Positions 15,413 to 16,270 of a DNA stretch of 16,270 bases are shown here, in pieces (position 1 is the stretch's first letter; each line of letters opens with the position of its first letter). Made by a program: the position numbers and the translations under genes. The notes beneath the pieces are model-generated. The model was not told the DNA's origin, searched no databases, and saw nothing but the letters and a program-made list of their open reading frames with translations. The DNA comes from an uncultured Candidatus Planktophila sp. (lineage in GTDB: Bacteria; Actinomycetota; Actinomycetes; Nanopelagicales; Nanopelagicaceae). The DNA lies in contig CALJUA010000093.1 in NCBI GenBank assembly GCA_937975715.1, forward strand, positions 1-16,270. The letters are read 5' to 3'.

Positions 15413-15429
15413 AGGGATAACATACCTAT
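15413..15429. promoter_or_regulatory. Overlapping divergent -10 boxes (bidirectional leaderless promoter)
   Basis: Only 17 bp separate the two start codons. Plus strand: TAACAT (15418-15423), then ACCTAT, then ATG at 15430. Minus strand: TATGTT (15424-15419), then ATCCCT, then ATG at 15412. Both show TANNNT six bases before an ATG, and the hexamers share five base pairs. Neither gene has a Shine-Dalgarno. The predicted start sites, if at the ATGs, are 18 bp apart. Confidence 0.55.
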
Positions 15430-16270
15430 ATGCGCTCACCCTTGATCCTCGCCACAACCCTGGCATTAATAACTTCTTTCGTGCCAGCTGAAGCAGAACC
15501 ACTCAACTCCGAACAGAAGATGGTCTTAGTAAAGACAATCGGAGGAAAGATCTCTCCAAAGTCAGTTCTCGCATCTGGTTCAGGGCTAGTGAGTGCGCAC
15601 AGCATGATGTACAGTCATAACGTCACTATTTACGACGCCAACAAATCAGAGCTGATTGCAACAGTGCCTGATTCTGTAGTCCTTTCAGACTTCGGATATT
15701 CACAATATTCAGGTACATACAAAGGTGCACCAGTTGAAGGTGCCTTTTCGCCCGATGGAAAGTATCTCTACTTCACCAACTATGCGATGTATGGCAAAGG
15801 TTTTAATAAAGAAGGCCACGACACGTGTTCTCCTGCGTCTGGTTATGACACCAGCTTTCTCTCACGAGTAAATCTCGAGTCTAAGAAGATTGATGCTGTA
15901 TTTCCTGTCGGCTCTGTTCCTAAAGTTGTAAAGGTAACGCCAGATAATAAGTACATCCTCGTAAGTAATTGGTGCTCATATACCGTCACGGTGATCTCCA
16001 TCGAGAGCGGCAAGACTCTAAAGTCCATCAAAATTGGAAAGTACCCACGCGGAATAGCGATCACCAAAGACAGCAAATTTGCCTATGTTGCCGAGATGGG
16101 CGGATCTCAAGTCCACCGCATTAACCTTGAAGATTTCACAAAAACTTTGATTCCCGTTGGAACAAATCCTCGCGCGATCGTTCTTTCTCCAGATGAGACA
16201 AAGATGTACATCACGATGAACTTAGCGGGCAAAGTTCAAGCGTGGGACTTGGTCAAAAACAAGAGCATTA
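15430..16270 (+). CDS. Secreted YVTN-type beta-propeller protein (3'-truncated)
   Basis: The frame is open from the ATG at 15430 to the window edge (280 codons, no stop). The first 22 residues (MRSPLILATTLALITSF..., ending AEA) form a signal peptide. The mature part contains repeated beta-propeller blades of the YVTN/lactonase-like type: EGAFSPDGKYLYFTNY, VVKVTPDNKYILVSNW, GIAITKDSKFAYVAE and AIVLSPDETKMYITMN, each followed by a strand such as VTVISIESGK or VHRINLED. A Cys pair may be formed between HDTC and NWC. Such proteins bind ligands or proteins, or are quinoprotein-like. No enzymatic residues are recognised, so no reaction is claimed. It is divergent from the membrane cytochrome b5 fusion over a 17-bp shared promoter, hinting at coordinated expression. 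Confidence 0.87.
   Translation, partial: MRSPLILATTLALITSFVPAEAEPLNSEQKMVLVKTIGGKISPKSVLASGSGLVSAHSMMYSHNVTIYDANKSELIATVPDSVVLSDFGYSQYSGTYKGAPVEGAFSPDGKYLYFTNYAMYGKGFNKEGHDTCSPASGYDTSFLSRVNLESKKIDAVFPVGSVPKVVKVTPDNKYILVSNWCSYTVTVISIESGKTLKSIKIGKYPRGIAITKDSKFAYVAEMGGSQVHRINLEDFTKTLIPVGTNPRAIVLSPDETKMYITMNLAGKVQAWDLVKNKSI

Noticed and set aside
15413..15502. Upstream ATG (15502) for the DUF2231-cytochrome b5 protein
   Set aside because: It lies inside the divergent propeller gene's signal-peptide coding region, and the extra 30 residues are not DUF2231-like.

Overview
The window looks like a piece of a small, streamlined, moderate-GC actinobacterial chromosome. The evidence is a dusB/dgt/dnaG neighbourhood of actinobacterial type, an actinobacterial-style GalT N-terminus, very short or overlapping gene junctions, and many gene starts with a TANNNT -10 box about 6-7 bases before the ATG and no Shine-Dalgarno sequence. 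A freshwater planktonic lineage such as the Nanopelagicales (acI, 'Ca. Planktophila'-like) would fit. That placement is inference from gene content and base composition, not a computed result. There are no mobile elements, CRISPR arrays or phage genes, and no gene-free stretch longer than about 200 bases.

Layout. Positions 1-4630 (+): an information-processing run of a 5'-truncated dusB (tRNA dihydrouridine synthase), a DUF218/YdcF-SanA membrane-anchored protein, dgt (dNTP triphosphohydrolase) and dnaG (primase). Junctions are an ATGA overlap or a TAAGG stop/Shine-Dalgarno fusion. A tRNA-Asn(GTT) gene with its own promoter follows. Positions 4822-5949 (+): a secreted HtrA-like serine protease with a PDZ domain. 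Positions 5946-9716 (-): glpK, galT, galK (glycerol kinase, then two Leloir-pathway enzymes). glpK is divergent from glpD (9761-11416, +), so glycerol uptake products can be phosphorylated and oxidised to dihydroxyacetone phosphate. Positions 11406-15412 (-): a co-directional run of a DUF2231-cytochrome b5 fusion, an NAD(P)HX dehydratase (NnrD), a LuxR-type regulator with a degenerate receiver domain, a 89-residue protein resembling the C-terminal domain of DNA polymerase III tau, and a secreted GH25 lysozyme. From 15430 (+) a secreted YVTN-type beta-propeller protein runs off the end of the window.

Most noteworthy: (i) a 17-bp divergent intergenic region at 15413-15429 whose two predicted -10 boxes overlap on opposite strands, so that both predicted transcripts start at the A of their start codons, 18 bp apart; (ii) three 7-bp repeats at exact 11-bp spacing (13731-13759) upstream of the atypical regulator, with the geometry of a Pho-box-like operator; (iii) a free-standing DnaX-tail-like protein; (iv) a receiver domain with Asn at the phosphorylation site; (v) the DUF2231-cytochrome b5 fusion. 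No complete, clearly new defence or biosynthetic system is visible.
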